A stretch of 64,000 nucleotides of DNA from Rhizobium anhuiense (GCF_003985145.1 NZ_ML133521.1:496001-560000), one strand, 5' to 3'; positions 51,948 to 61,379 are shown, counted from the first letter of the stretch. The notes: a model not told the origin generated them from the sequence alone. Numbers and translations: made by a program.

Positions 51948-52849
51948 TCTCCTTCATCGACGAACACCGCTCGGTATTCGGGGTCGAGCCGATCTGCAGA
52001 CTGCTGCCGATTGTCCTATCAACCTACTACGAGAACGTTGCCAAACGTGAGGACGTGGACCGCCTGTCGGTCCGCGCCCGCAGCGACATCGCCTGGAAGA
52101 TCGAGATACGCCGTGTCTTCGAGGCGAACTTCCGCGTCTATGGCGTGCGCAAGGTCTGGCGGCAATTGAAGCGGGAGGGCTTCGATATAGCCCGCTGCAC
52201 CGTTGCTCGGCTTATGAGGTCGATGGGCCTTCGGGGCATCATCCGCGGCAAGCCGGTCAAGACGACGGTCTCCGACAAGACGGCTCCGAGCCCGCTCGAC
52301 CGGGTGAACCGCCAGTTCAAGGCTCCCGCGCCGAACAGGCTGTGGGTTTCGGATTTCACCTATGTCGCCACCTGGCAAGGCTTCGTCTACGTGGCCTTCG
52401 TCATCGACGCCTTCGCCCGCCGCATCGTCGGCTGGCGGGTGAGTCGGACGGCGCATGCCGGGTTCGTCCTCGATGCCCTGGAGCAGGCGCTCCATGAGCG
52501 GCGTCCCGTTCATGGCGACGGCCTGATCCACCACTCGGACAGAGGCGTTCAATACGTGTCGATCAAGTATTCCGAGCGGCTGGCCGAAGCGGGCATCGAA
52601 CCGTCCGTCGGAAGTGTCGGTGACTCTTACGACAATGCACTCGCCGAAACGATCAACGGTCTCTACAAGGCCGAGGTCATTCATCGGCGAGGACCGTGGC
52701 GCAACTTCGAAGCGGTTGAATTCGCCACCCTCGAATGGGTCGATTGGTTCAACCATCGACGGCTTCTGGAGCCCATCGGCAACATCCCGCCAGCCGAAGC
52801 CGAGGAGCAGTACTACGCCATGCTGGACGAACCAGCCATGGCTGCATAA
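51944..52849 (+). CDS. IS3 family transposase OrfB (DDE integrase domain)
   Basis: A 301-residue OrfB with the HTH_21 part ([20 protein letters not shown]) and the rve integrase core: [20 protein letters not shown] (Asp), [20 protein letters not shown] (Asp), [20 protein letters not shown] (Glu). All three catalytic residues are present. Overlaps OrfA by four bases. Confidence 0.93.
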   Translation: MISFIDEHRSVFGVEPICRLLPIVLSTYYENVAKREDVDRLSVRARSDIAWKIEIRRVFEANFRVYGVRKVWRQLKREGFDIARCTVARLMRSMGLRGIIRGKPVKTTVSDKTAPSPLDRVNRQFKAPAPNRLWVSDFTYVATWQGFVYVAFVIDAFARRIVGWRVSRTAHAGFVLDALEQALHERRPVHGDGLIHHSDRGVQYVSIKYSERLAEAGIEPSVGSVGDSYDNALAETINGLYKAEVIHRRGPWRNFEAVEFATLEWVDWFNHRRLLEPIGNIPPAEAEEQYYAMLDEPAMAA

Positions 52850-52892
52850 CTTAAACCAAACGGCCTCCGGCAAACCCGGTGCGGTTCACACG

Positions 52893-53311
52893 TAAGAGAT
52901 CCAAATTTACCGAACTTTACTCGAGCTTTGCGTCACTTAGCATTCGCGCGGCTATTCTCTTGGCCAGATTGCAAGCGGTATCCGTTTCTGACCCAACGTC
53001 AGGCCAAACCAAAGTGACCGATAAAATGTACCGGCCCTACGTCCCGATTTTGGCAACAGTGCTTGCCATTGCTCTTTTGGTCGGCGCCACCGACCAGCCG
53101 AAGCGCATTGCTCGCTATCCCTGTAACCTCAATTTGGAAGGCCGATGCAACGGGCCAATGTCGCTGATACCAGCGAAAATCTGGCGCGGCGAGCTGGCGA
53201 CTGATATTGCTGGACAAGCGGGACGCTCACCATCCTTGCAAGCCAACCCCTTCCAATTTGATCTCTCTCGCACCAGACGTCCGGGACCGCACTAGCAGAG
53301 ATAGGATCTGT
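52893..53311. other. region without firmly supported gene
   Basis: A plus-strand frame from ATG 53026 (MYRPYVPILATVLAIALLVG) has a hydrophobic start like a signal anchor and runs to 53295, but it has no clear binding site or family. I leave it unassigned. Confidence 0.3.
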
Positions 53312-53598
53312 GCTCTGGAATTCGGAGCAGACGATTACCCGGCAAGCCGTTCAATCCGCGAGAACTTGTAGCGAGGATCAGGGCAGTCCTGCGACGAGCC
53401 GCTAACGCTGAGGACGCTGACACCGACAAGGTCTTCAACTTCGCAGAGTTTGTCGCTGACACAAGTACCCGGCGGGTTTGCAAGTTCCTTGGCCCGGAAA
53501 TCGAGTTGACCGGGGCCGAATTTGACCTTTTGGTGGTCTTTCTTGAGAGACCGGGCCGACAGCCTGCCGAAGTGCCCTGCCTGCGGCCGCGCCTGTAG
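53312..53598 (+). pseudogene. OmpR-family response regulator remnant
   Basis: ALEFGADDY at 53312, then after a one-base slip KPFNPRELVARIRAVLRRAA (end of a receiver domain), and LTGAEFDLLVVFLERPGR (start of the winged helix) before a stop at 53596-53598. Receiver start and DNA-recognition helix are missing. No partner kinase is nearby. Confidence 0.7.
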
Positions 53599-53614
53599 CA
53601 TGCTTGCATATTGT

Positions 53615-54565
53615 TCATGAGCCCCAGACCACTGACTGCTCATGCCGCTTTATCAGGTGCTTGAGGTTATCGAAGCCCGTGCGGATGTGACGGGCGAAGT
53701 GATCGACGGCGGGCGTGCGGGGTGCGTCCGAGCGCTTCAGCAAACCGAGCGCGCGTTCCGGATGGGGGATGGGGACGGGCAGGGCGGTGATGGATTTGTC
53801 GTTGCGCAATGCGAAGACGACGCTGTGCGGCATAATGGTCAGCGCATCAGCCGCCCTCATATAGTGGATGACGCTCATGAGGGAGCCGCCCGAATAGCGG
53901 ATCTTGACTTCGGTTGCGCCGAAAGACAGGAGCATGCTGCGCAAGTCGGCGAGAAGCGGGCTACCCGGCGGCGGCGCGACCCAGGGAAAATCGAGCAGAT
54001 GCGCAGGCTGTGGACGTCGCTTCATGAGCAGCGGATGGGTGACCCGACAGGCAACGACGTTGCGGCCAGGCAGGATGTGCTGGAATTCCAGGCCGGACCC
54101 TTCGTCGAGAATATCGATCGGACAGATGGCCAGATCGATCTGGTCGGCGTGAAGTGCTGCGCGCAGGTCCGGGAAATAGCCGTAGGTCTGATCGATACGC
54201 ACGTCGGAATGCTGGTTCTGGAACTCGGCGATCATGCCGGCGATTAGCGCATCCATGAAGAAGGGCGTGCCGCCGACGCGCACGACGCCGCTCTTGCCGA
54301 CCCGAAAACTCTCGACGACATCGGACGCCTTGCGCGATGCCGAGAGCATGGTCTGACCGTGGTCGGCTAAGGCTCGGCCGAGCGGCGTCGGCTGCAGCGG
54401 ACGGCGGCCCTTGATGAAAAGCGGTTCGCCGATCCGCGCTTCCAGCATGGAAAGCGTGCGCGACACCGCCGGCTGGGAAAGGCCGAGCAGGGCCGCGCCC
54501 TCGGTGACGCCGCCGGTTTTGACGACCGCAGCCAGTTGGACAAGATGTCGTTCATCTATTTTCAT
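53615..54565 (-). CDS. LysR family regulator of the aromatic cluster
   Basis: A 316-residue LysR regulator: HLVQLAAVVKTGGVTEGAAL, LSQPAVSRTLSMLEARIGEP, PTPLGRALADHGQTML; then VVRVGGTPFFMDALIAGMIA, and a long effector domain ending TPAVDHFARHIRTGFDNLKH. It is divergent from the first intradiol dioxygenase gene over 94 AT-rich bases, where ATGAT and ATCAT half-sites can be seen near the start. It probably activates the catabolic operon with an aromatic or muconate-type inducer. Confidence 0.9.
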   Translation of the reverse strand: MKIDERHLVQLAAVVKTGGVTEGAALLGLSQPAVSRTLSMLEARIGEPLFIKGRRPLQPTPLGRALADHGQTMLSASRKASDVVESFRVGKSGVVRVGGTPFFMDALIAGMIAEFQNQHSDVRIDQTYGYFPDLRAALHADQIDLAICPIDILDEGSGLEFQHILPGRNVVACRVTHPLLMKRRPQPAHLLDFPWVAPPPGSPLLADLRSMLLSFGATEVKIRYSGGSLMSVIHYMRAADALTIMPHSVVFALRNDKSITALPVPIPHPERALGLLKRSDAPRTPAVDHFARHIRTGFDNLKHLIKRHEQSVVWGS

Positions 54566-54659
54566 AACGATATGATATATTAAACTGGAATAAAATCATC
54601 ATGGGCAACCTGATCTCGCGCTAATTTATCTCTACCAGCCAATGCCCTGGAGGAGACGC

Positions 54660-55544
54660 ATGACGCCGGGACCGACGGCGCTGCATTTCAGCGAGGCCAC
54701 CTCGCATGACATGTTCGCGCAACGACTTCCGCATTCGAAGGACGACAGTCTGCCGCAGATTCTGGCGGCTGCGGTGACGCATCTTCATGCCCTCATCCGG
54801 GAATTGCGGCCGACCCAGGCGGACTGGCGCAAGGCGATCGAATTTCTGACCGATGTCGGCCATGCCAGCGACGAGCGGCGCCAGGAGTGGGTGCTGCTGT
54901 CGGATCTGCTCGGTGTTTCAGCACTGGTCGAGGAGATCAATTCGCGCCGTCCGAAGGCGGCCACCCCCAACACCGTGCGCGGACCCTTCTTCCGCGCGGA
55001 CGTTCCGCAACTGGCGCTCGGCAGCAATATCTCGCTCGATGGCGTCGGCGAGACGGTCGATGTGTCTGGCCGCGTGCAGGATCTCGATGGCGATCCCATC
55101 GCAAATGCCGAGATCATCACCTGGCAGGCCAATGCTCAAGGCTTTTACGAAAACCAGCAGCCGGACCTGCAGCCGGAGTTCAATCTGCGCGGCAGCTTCC
55201 GCACGGATACGGATGGACATTTCCATTATCGCACCATCAAGCCCTGCGGCTATGGCGTGCCGGACGATGGTCCGGTGGGAAAGCTCCTGCGACAGGCGGG
55301 CTATCCGCTGCGCCGCCCCGCGCATCTTCATTTCATCATCAAAGCGCCGGGCTTCGAGACGATCACCACGCATATCTATGACAGCAGCGATCCGCATCTG
55401 GCCGAAGACGCGATCTTCAGCGTCAAGCCGGATCTGGTGCGAAGCTTTGAGCGCCAGGGCGAGCGGCAAGGCAAGGGCGCAACGACGTGGCGGCTCGACC
55501 TCGCCTTCGTCATGGTCCGCGCCAGACAGGGAGCCGACACATGA
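54660..55544 (+). CDS. intradiol ring-cleavage dioxygenase (hydroxyquinol 1,2-dioxygenase-like)
   Basis: A 294-residue Fe(III) dioxygenase. The N-terminal helical dimerisation domain (WRKAIEFLTDVGHASDERRQ, then WVLLSDLLGVSALVEEIN) precedes the beta-sandwich: Tyr ligand in AQGFYENQQPD, second Tyr in CGYGVPDDGPVGKLL, His pair in RRPAHLHFIIKAPG. It opens hydroxyquinol or a catechol between its hydroxyls; partnership with maleylacetate reductase points to hydroxyquinol. ATG 54660 follows GGAGGAG. Its stop overlaps the next gene. Confidence 0.88.
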   Translation: MTPGPTALHFSEATSHDMFAQRLPHSKDDSLPQILAAAVTHLHALIRELRPTQADWRKAIEFLTDVGHASDERRQEWVLLSDLLGVSALVEEINSRRPKAATPNTVRGPFFRADVPQLALGSNISLDGVGETVDVSGRVQDLDGDPIANAEIITWQANAQGFYENQQPDLQPEFNLRGSFRTDTDGHFHYRTIKPCGYGVPDDGPVGKLLRQAGYPLRRPAHLHFIIKAPGFETITTHIYDSSDPHLAEDAIFSVKPDLVRSFERQGERQGKGATTWRLDLAFVMVRARQGADT

Positions 55545-56599
55545 GCCGCGACTTCATCTATAGCGGCAGCCCCGCCCATATCGTCTTCGGCCAAGGCAAG
55601 AGCGCTGCCGCCTGTGAATGGGTGGAAAAGCTCGGATGCACCGGGGCGCTCGTCCTCTCGACGCCGAATCAGAAGTCGGATGCGGAGGCCCTGGCGGAGC
55701 GGCTGGGCTCGCGCGCCGTCGGCGTCTTTACCGGCGCTGTCATGCACACGCCTGTTGATGTCACCGAAAAGGCGATGGAGGTGGTTCGCGAGACGAAGGC
55801 CGATTGCATCGTCTCGCTCGGCGGCGGCTCGACCACCGGGCTTGGCAAGGCCATCGCCTATCGCACCGATCTGCCGCAGATCGTCATTCCCACGACCTAT
55901 GCCGGATCTGAGGTGACGCCGATCCTCGGCCAGACGGAGGGTGGGCGAAAGACAACCGTGCGCCATGCGAGCATCCTGCCTGAGGTGGTGATCTACGACC
56001 CGGCACTGACGTTTGGCCTGCCGGTCGGCATGAGCGTCACCTCTGGGCTGAATGCCATGGCCCACGCGGTCGAGGCGCTCTATGCTCGGGATCGCAACCC
56101 GATTTCGACGCTGATGGCGGCCGAGGGGCTGCGGGCCTTCAAGACCAGCCTGGCTGACATCATCGCCAGACCTTGGGCTCCCGAGGCCCGCGCCGATGCG
56201 CTCTACGGCGCCTGGCTCTGCGGCACGGTGCTCGGCACGGTCGGCATGGCGCTGCACCACAAGATCTGCCACACGTTGGGTGGCACCTTCGATACGCCGC
56301 ATGCCGATACGCATGCGATCATGCTGCCGCACACCGCCGCCTACAATGCCGCCGCCGTGCCTGAGCTTCTGGCGCCGGTCGCTGATATCTTCGGCGGTTC
56401 GGTCGGCGGCGGGCTTTGGGATTTCGCCAGGCAAATCGGCTCGCCGCTGGCGCTGAAGGATCTGGGTCTGAGCGAAGCCGATCTCGACCGCGCCGCTGAT
56501 ATTGCCACCGAAAATCCCTATTGGAATCCAAGACCGATCGACCGCGAATCCATGCGCGCCCTGCTGCAGGATGCTTGGGAGGGCAAGCGGCCGGCATGA
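55541..56599 (+). CDS. maleylacetate reductase
   Basis: A 352-residue iron-type alcohol-dehydrogenase-fold enzyme. VFGQGKS, VSLGGGSTTGLGKAIAYRTD (nucleotide binding), PTTYAGSEVTPILGQTEGGR, GLNAMAHAVEALYARDRNP and MALHHKICHTLGGTFDTPHA, which are the maleylacetate-reductase variants of the family. It reduces maleylacetate to 3-oxoadipate with NAD(P)H. Start MSRDFIYSG overlaps the dioxygenase by four bases. A binding protein gene follows 54 bases later. Confidence 0.92.
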   Translation: MSRDFIYSGSPAHIVFGQGKSAAACEWVEKLGCTGALVLSTPNQKSDAEALAERLGSRAVGVFTGAVMHTPVDVTEKAMEVVRETKADCIVSLGGGSTTGLGKAIAYRTDLPQIVIPTTYAGSEVTPILGQTEGGRKTTVRHASILPEVVIYDPALTFGLPVGMSVTSGLNAMAHAVEALYARDRNPISTLMAAEGLRAFKTSLADIIARPWAPEARADALYGAWLCGTVLGTVGMALHHKICHTLGGTFDTPHADTHAIMLPHTAAYNAAAVPELLAPVADIFGGSVGGGLWDFARQIGSPLALKDLGLSEADLDRAADIATENPYWNPRPIDRESMRALLQDAWEGKRPA

Positions 56600-56653
56600 G
56601 CTGACGACAGACACCACGCTCTCTGGGAGGAGAGAAAAATGGGAGGAGGAAAC

Positions 56654-57934
56654 ATGTTTACGAGGCGAGATTTTCTGAAGACCACGGCCGCCACCGGGGC
56701 ACTGGCGGCTACATCCGGGCTTACCGCCCCCGCAATCGCACAGGATGCTGCGATCAAGCTCGGCTATGTCAGCCCGCAGACCGGGCCGCTTGCCGCCTTC
56801 GGCGAGGCCGACAAATTTGTCATCGACAGCTTCCTGGCAACCACCAAGTCGATGGGTCTCAACTATGAGATCGTCGTCAAGGACAGCCAGTCCAATCCGA
56901 ACCGGGCAGCCGAAGTCGCCAAGGAACTGATCGTCACCGACGAGGTGAACCTGATCCTCGTCGCCTCGACGCCGGAGACCACCAATCCGGTGGCGACCAC
57001 CTGCGAGGCCGAGGAAATGCCCTGCATTTCGACGGTCGCGCCCTGGCAGCCCTGGTTCATCGGCCAGCAGGGCAATCCCGGTGACCCCACGTCCTGGAAA
57101 CCGTTCAACTATGCCTATCATTTCTTCTGGGGTCTGGAGGACGTCATCTCCGTCTTCACCAATATGTGGGCGCAGATCGAGACCAATAAAAAGGTTGGCG
57201 GCCTGTTCCCCAATGACGGCGACGGCAATGCCTGGGGCGACAAGGTCGTCGGCTTCCCGCCGGTGTTGGAGAGAATGGGCTACGGCCTGATTGACCCCGG
57301 CCGCTACCAGAACATGACGGATGATTTCTCAGCGCAGATCAACGCCTTCAAATCCGGCCAGTGCGAAATCATCACCGGCGTGGTGATCCCGCCTGACTTC
57401 ACCACCTTCTGGAACCAGGCCAAGCAGCAGGGTTTCGCCCCGAAGATCGCCTCGATCGGCAAGGCGCTGCTCTTCCCGCAGACCGTGGAGGCGCTCGGCA
57501 ATGCCGGGCATAATCTGTCGTCGGAAGTCTGGTGGACGCCAAGCCATCCGTTCAAGTCGTCCTTGACTGGGGAAAGTGCGGCTGAGGTGGCAGCGGCCTT
57601 CACCAAGGCGACCAACAGGCCCTGGACACAGCCGATCGGTTTTGCCCATGCGCTGTTCGAGCTGGCGGTGGATGCGATGAAGCGGGCCGGGGACCCCAAG
57701 GATGGTGATGCCGTCGCAGAGGCGATTGCCGCCACCAAGCTCGATACGCTGGTCGGTCCGATCGCCTGGGACGGCAAAGGCCTGCCGCCATTTGCCGCCA
57801 AGAACATTGCCAAGACGCCGCTCGTCGGCGGCCAGTGGCGGTTGAAGGACGGCGGCGGCTACGATCTCGTCATCACCGACAATAAGACGGCGCCGAGCAT
57901 TCCGGCCGGCGGCAAGATGGAAGCGATCGCCTGA
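56654..57934 (+). CDS. ABC importer substrate-binding protein (branched-chain/aromatic type), Tat-exported
   Basis: A 426-residue periplasmic binding protein. RRDFLKTTAATGALAATSGL is a Tat signal with cleavage near AIA. The ligand domain has LGYVSPQTGPLAAFGEADKF, VKDSQSNPNRAAEVAKELIV, TCEAEEMPCISTVAPWQPWF (a Trp-rich pocket), VVIPPDFTTFWNQAKQQGF. Trp- and Phe-rich pocket residues fit an aromatic ligand. Start MFTRRDFLK; permease and ATPase genes follow in the operon. Confidence 0.9.
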   Translation: MFTRRDFLKTTAATGALAATSGLTAPAIAQDAAIKLGYVSPQTGPLAAFGEADKFVIDSFLATTKSMGLNYEIVVKDSQSNPNRAAEVAKELIVTDEVNLILVASTPETTNPVATTCEAEEMPCISTVAPWQPWFIGQQGNPGDPTSWKPFNYAYHFFWGLEDVISVFTNMWAQIETNKKVGGLFPNDGDGNAWGDKVVGFPPVLERMGYGLIDPGRYQNMTDDFSAQINAFKSGQCEIITGVVIPPDFTTFWNQAKQQGFAPKIASIGKALLFPQTVEALGNAGHNLSSEVWWTPSHPFKSSLTGESAAEVAAAFTKATNRPWTQPIGFAHALFELAVDAMKRAGDPKDGDAVAEAIAATKLDTLVGPIAWDGKGLPPFAAKNIAKTPLVGGQWRLKDGGGYDLVITDNKTAPSIPAGGKMEAIA

Positions 57935-57976
57935 TTTTTGGCGCCTGATTTTTGGCGCGGGGCCTGAGGCCCCGCC
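57931..57976 (+). repeat. tandem 13-mer and hairpin between binding-protein and ATPase genes
   Basis: CTGATTTTTGGCG occurs twice in tandem (57931-57956), the first overlapping the TGA stop, followed by GCGGGGCC-TGA-GGCCCCGC (57957-57975). The hairpin likely protects the upstream transcript and lets the binding protein be made in excess. Confidence 0.55.
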
Positions 57977-57989
57977 TGTTCTGGGAGGA

Positions 57990-58715
57990 ATGGGTTTGGC
58001 AATTCTCGAACTCGATGGTGTTTCGAAGAAATTCGGCGCCCTGACCGTCGCCGAGCAGATTTCCTTTGCCGTTGGCGAAGGCGAGGCGCTGGGCATTATC
58101 GGGCCGAATGGGGCCGGCAAGTCGACCCTCTTCAATCTGATCACCGGCAATATCGCCGCCGATAGCGGCAGCATCCGCTTTCTCGGTAGCGATGTGACGC
58201 GCACACCGCCGATGGCGCGCTGCCTGTCGGGCATGGGCCGCACCTTCCAGATCCCGCAGCCGTTCGAGAAGCTGACGGTCTTCGAAAATCTCCTCGTCGC
58301 CGGCGCTTTCGGCTCGCGGCGCCGCGAGGCCGAGGTGTCGGACCGCTGCGCCGAAATCCTGGTGGATACAGGGCTGATCGACAAGGCGAATGTGCTGGCC
58401 GGAAGCCTGTCGCTGCTGCAGCGCAAGCGGCTGGAACTGGCGCGAGCGCTGGCGACGGAACCGAAGCTGCTGCTGCTCGATGAAATCGCCGGCGGATTGA
58501 CCGAGGGCGAATGCCGATCGCTGGTTGCCACCATCCGCGCCATTCACGCGCGCGGCGTTGCCGTCATCTGGATCGAGCATGTGCTGCATGCGCTGAATTC
58601 CGTCGTCGAGCGGCTGCTGGTGCTGCATTTCGGCACGGTCATCGGGATCGGCAAGCCGGAGGACATTATGGCCTCGCGCGATGTGCGTGAAATCTATCTG
58701 GGGATCGAGATCTGA
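57990..58715 (+). CDS. ABC transporter ATP-binding protein (LivG type)
   Basis: A 241-residue ATPase: FGALTVAEQISFAVGEGEAL, Walker A GPNGAGKST, GRTFQIPQPFEKLTVFENLL, signature-like SLSLLQRKRLELARALATEP, Walker B LLLLDEIAGGLTEGE, switch His in IWIEHVLHAL. The signature lacks the usual GxxQ core (LSLLQRKR), a known variant in this subfamily. It ends one base into the LivF-type start. The start is ATG with GGGAGG upstream. Confidence 0.9.
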   Translation: MGLAILELDGVSKKFGALTVAEQISFAVGEGEALGIIGPNGAGKSTLFNLITGNIAADSGSIRFLGSDVTRTPPMARCLSGMGRTFQIPQPFEKLTVFENLLVAGAFGSRRREAEVSDRCAEILVDTGLIDKANVLAGSLSLLQRKRLELARALATEPKLLLLDEIAGGLTEGECRSLVATIRAIHARGVAVIWIEHVLHALNSVVERLLVLHFGTVIGIGKPEDIMASRDVREIYLGIEI

Positions 58716-59434
58716 TGGCGCTGCTTGAAACCAGAGGCTTGACTGCCTCCTACGGTGATTTCCAGGCGCTGTTCGGTGTCGATATTGCGGTCGGCGCCGG
58801 CGAGACCATCGCCATCATCGGCGCCAACGGTGCCGGCAAGACGACGCTGATGCGCTCGATTTCAGGCGTGCTCACCAATGCGCCGGCATCGATCCTTTAT
58901 CGCGACGAACCGATCGGCGCGCTGCCGGCGCCCGACATCCTGGCGCGCGGCATCTCTATGGTGCCGGAGGGGCGAAAACTCTTTCCGTCGCTGAGCGTCG
59001 AGGAGAACCTACTGATCGGCAACTATGGCCGCAAGGTCGACGGGCCGTGGACGCTCGAAAGCGTTTTTTCGCTGTTCCCGATCCTCAAGGAGCGGCGCAA
59101 CAATGCGGCCACAGCACTTTCCGGTGGGCAGCAGCAGATGGTGGCGATCGGCCGCGGGCTGATGTCCAATCCAGCGGTGCTGCTCTTCGACGAGATCAGC
59201 CTTGGACTCGCGCCTGTCGTGGTTCGCGATATCTACGCCGCTTTTCCGCGAATCCGCGAGACCGGCGCTTCGATCGTCATCGTCGAGCAGGACATCGCCC
59301 AGGCGCTGAAGGTGGCCGACCGCGTCTACTGCATGATGGAAGGGCGGGTGACGCTCTCCGGCCGCGCCGCCGATGTTAGCCGCGACGACATCCACAAGGC
59401 CTATTTCGGGACGGATCACCATGAACTGGCTTGA
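58715..59434 (+). CDS. ABC transporter ATP-binding protein (LivF type)
   Basis: A 239-residue ATPase: TASYGDFQALFGVDIAVGAG, Walker A GANGAGKTT, GISMVPEGRKLFPSLSVEEN, signature LSGGQQQMVAIGRGL, Walker B VLLFDEISLGLAPVVV, switch VEQDIAQAL. It pairs with the LivG-type ATPase. It overlaps both neighbours, by one base upstream and 14 bases downstream. Confidence 0.93.
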   Translation: MALLETRGLTASYGDFQALFGVDIAVGAGETIAIIGANGAGKTTLMRSISGVLTNAPASILYRDEPIGALPAPDILARGISMVPEGRKLFPSLSVEENLLIGNYGRKVDGPWTLESVFSLFPILKERRNNAATALSGGQQQMVAIGRGLMSNPAVLLFDEISLGLAPVVVRDIYAAFPRIRETGASIVIVEQDIAQALKVADRVYCMMEGRVTLSGRAADVSRDDIHKAYFGTDHHELA

Positions 59435-60284
59435 TACCATTCTCCAGGGCGTGCTGCTCGGCGGGCTCTATGCGCTGTTTGCGGCGGGGCTCAGCCTCGT
59501 CTTCGGCATCATGCGGCTGGTCAACCTCGCCCATGGCGACCTGATCGTGCTTGCCGCCTTCCTGATCCTGGTGCTGGTGACGACACTCGGGCTCGACCCG
59601 TTCGTTGCCGCGGTGATCGCGATGCCCTTGATGTTCGCCATCGGTTGGGGCCTGCAATATTTCCTGCTCAACCGCACGCTCGGCAAGGACATTCTGCCGC
59701 CGCTGCTCGTCACCTTCGGCCTGTCGATCGTCATCCAGAATGGCCTGCTCGAAGGCTTCTCCGCCGATAGCCGCCGCGTCTTTGCCGGCAGTCTCGAGAG
59801 CGCCTCCGTCAATCTCGGCCCGGCCACTGCCGGCATCATGCCGCTGATGACCTTCTTTTCGGCCGTCGCCGTCATCGTCTGTCTCAACCAGCTGATCTAT
59901 CGTACATCCGTCGGCCGCGCCTTCCGGGCGACCTCGGACGATCCGGTGACCGCGGGGTTGATGGGCATCCGGCCACACCGCATCTTCGCGCTGGCGACGG
60001 GGCTTGCCATGGTCGTGGTGACGATCGCCGCCCTCTATCTCGGGACGCGCGCCAATTTCGATCCGACGTCAGGGCCATCGCGGCTGATCTACGCCTTCGA
60101 GGCGGTGATCATCGGCGGGCTCGGCTCGCTCTGGGGCACGCTTGCCGGCGGCATCATCTTAGGCGTTGCCCAGACGGTGGGTGCAGCAATCAATCCGGAA
60201 TGGCAGATCCTTGCCGGCCATCTGGCATTCCTTGCCGTTCTCCTGTTCAAGCCGCGCGGTCTTTTCCCGCGCGCGGTCGATTGA
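59421..60284 (+). CDS. ABC transporter permease (LivH type)
   Basis: A 287-residue permease with about eight membrane segments: LDTILQGVLLGGLYALFAAG, LSLVFGIMRLVNLAHGDLIV (the LivH signature), GRAFRATSDDPVTAGLMGI (EAA loop) and EAVIIGGLGSLWGTLAGGII. The start MNWLDTIL lies inside the end of the LivF-type gene. Confidence 0.92.
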   Translation: MNWLDTILQGVLLGGLYALFAAGLSLVFGIMRLVNLAHGDLIVLAAFLILVLVTTLGLDPFVAAVIAMPLMFAIGWGLQYFLLNRTLGKDILPPLLVTFGLSIVIQNGLLEGFSADSRRVFAGSLESASVNLGPATAGIMPLMTFFSAVAVIVCLNQLIYRTSVGRAFRATSDDPVTAGLMGIRPHRIFALATGLAMVVVTIAALYLGTRANFDPTSGPSRLIYAFEAVIIGGLGSLWGTLAGGIILGVAQTVGAAINPEWQILAGHLAFLAVLLFKPRGLFPRAVD

Positions 60285-60293
60285 GGTGCATCG

Positions 60294-61379
60294 ATGACCA
60301 TGGCCATTCCATCCTTCATCGTCGAGACACGCACCCGGGCATCGACATTATCCGCCGCAGCAGTGATTGCTCTCTTGCTGCTTGCCTTCGCCGCACCCTT
60401 CATTGTCTCGCGCGGCGTCATCCAGGACCTGTTCTTCATCCTCACCATGCTGGTGCTGGCGCAGAACTGGAACCTGCTTGCCGGTTATGCCGGGCTGATC
60501 TCGGTCGGCCAGCAGGTCTTCGTCGGCTTTGGCGCCTATACCATGTTCGGCTGCGTCATCCTGTTCGGCATCGACCCGGTCGTTGCCATCCTGATTGCCG
60601 GGCTGCTTTCTGTCGCTCTCGCTATTCCGACAGCCTTCTTCACCTTCCGGCTCTACGGCCCCTATTTCGCCATCGGCACCTGGGTCGTGGCCGAGGTTGT
60701 GCGGCTGCTGCTCGCCCAGTGGAAGGCGCTCGGCGGCGGCACCGGCACCTCGCTGCCCCGGGATGCGACCCGCGACATGATGGGCGTCGGCGCAATGCGC
60801 GATCTCTTCGGCATGAAGGCCTCCGAGGCAGGTGACGCGCTGACCTACTGGCTGGCGCTGATCCTCGTCGTCGCGACCATCGGCTTCATCTATGGGCTGC
60901 TGCGCAGCAAGCAGGGCCTTGGGCTTGCTGCCGTCCGTGACAACGAGCAAGCGGCCGGCGCCGTCGGCGTCGATGCGCGGCTGATGAAGACGCTGGTCTA
61001 TCTCGCCACCGCCTTCATCACCGGCATCGCCGGGGCGCTGATCTATGTGCAGAAAGCGCGGATCTCGCCGGATGCCGCCTTCTCGGTCACTGACTGGACG
61101 GCCTATGTCATCTTTATCGTGGTGATCGGCGGCATCGGCACGATCGAGGGACCGATCCTCGGCGTCATCATCTTCTTTCTGCTGCAGAACCTCCTCGCCG
61201 ATTACGGCTCCTGGTACCTGCTGATGCTGGGTCTTCTTGGCATCGCCATCATGCTTTTCGCGCCGCGCGGCCTCTGGGGGCTGTTCTCCGACCGCACCGG
61301 CATCCAGCTTTTCCCGGTCCGCCGCGTCTTGAAGGGCGGGCCGCTCAGTCTCACGCATAAGGGAGGGCCTCATGGCTGA
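60294..61379 (+). CDS. ABC transporter permease (LivM type)
   Basis: A 361-residue permease: ILTMLVLAQNWNLLAGYAGL, ISVGQQVFVGFGAYTMFGC, KQGLGLAAVRDNEQAAGAVG, VDARLMKTLVYLATAFITGI, VIGGIGTIEGPILGVIIFFL are LivM blocks. ATG 60294 is 10 bases after LivH. The C-terminus overlaps the monooxygenase gene by eight bases, so transport and catabolism are in one transcript. Confidence 0.92.
   Translation: MTMAIPSFIVETRTRASTLSAAAVIALLLLAFAAPFIVSRGVIQDLFFILTMLVLAQNWNLLAGYAGLISVGQQVFVGFGAYTMFGCVILFGIDPVVAILIAGLLSVALAIPTAFFTFRLYGPYFAIGTWVVAEVVRLLLAQWKALGGGTGTSLPRDATRDMMGVGAMRDLFGMKASEAGDALTYWLALILVVATIGFIYGLLRSKQGLGLAAVRDNEQAAGAVGVDARLMKTLVYLATAFITGIAGALIYVQKARISPDAAFSVTDWTAYVIFIVVIGGIGTIEGPILGVIIFFLLQNLLADYGSWYLLMLGLLGIAIMLFAPRGLWGLFSDRTGIQLFPVRRVLKGGPLSLTHKGGPHG

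Larger units (their letters stand above)
51568..52888 (+). mobile_element. IS3-family insertion sequence, complete
   Basis: A 1321-bp element with TG...CA ends. The 26-bp terminal inverted repeats are identical (starting TGAACCGCACCGGGTTTGCC at 51568; complement at 52863-52888). The target duplication is CACG at 51564-51567 and 52889-52892. Two overlapping transposase genes are intact, so the copy looks recent and potentially active. Confidence 0.93.

Noticed and set aside
52019-52873. 284-codon minus-strand ORF opposite IS3 OrfB
   Set aside because: Shadow of the transposase; such long antisense frames are common in GC-rich IS3 elements.
55376-57121. 581-codon minus-strand ORF opposite the maleylacetate reductase and binding-protein genes
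   Set aside because: It is antisense to two genes with clear catalytic motifs, is rich in Arg, Gly and His as expected for shadow frames in GC-rich DNA, and has no family pattern.
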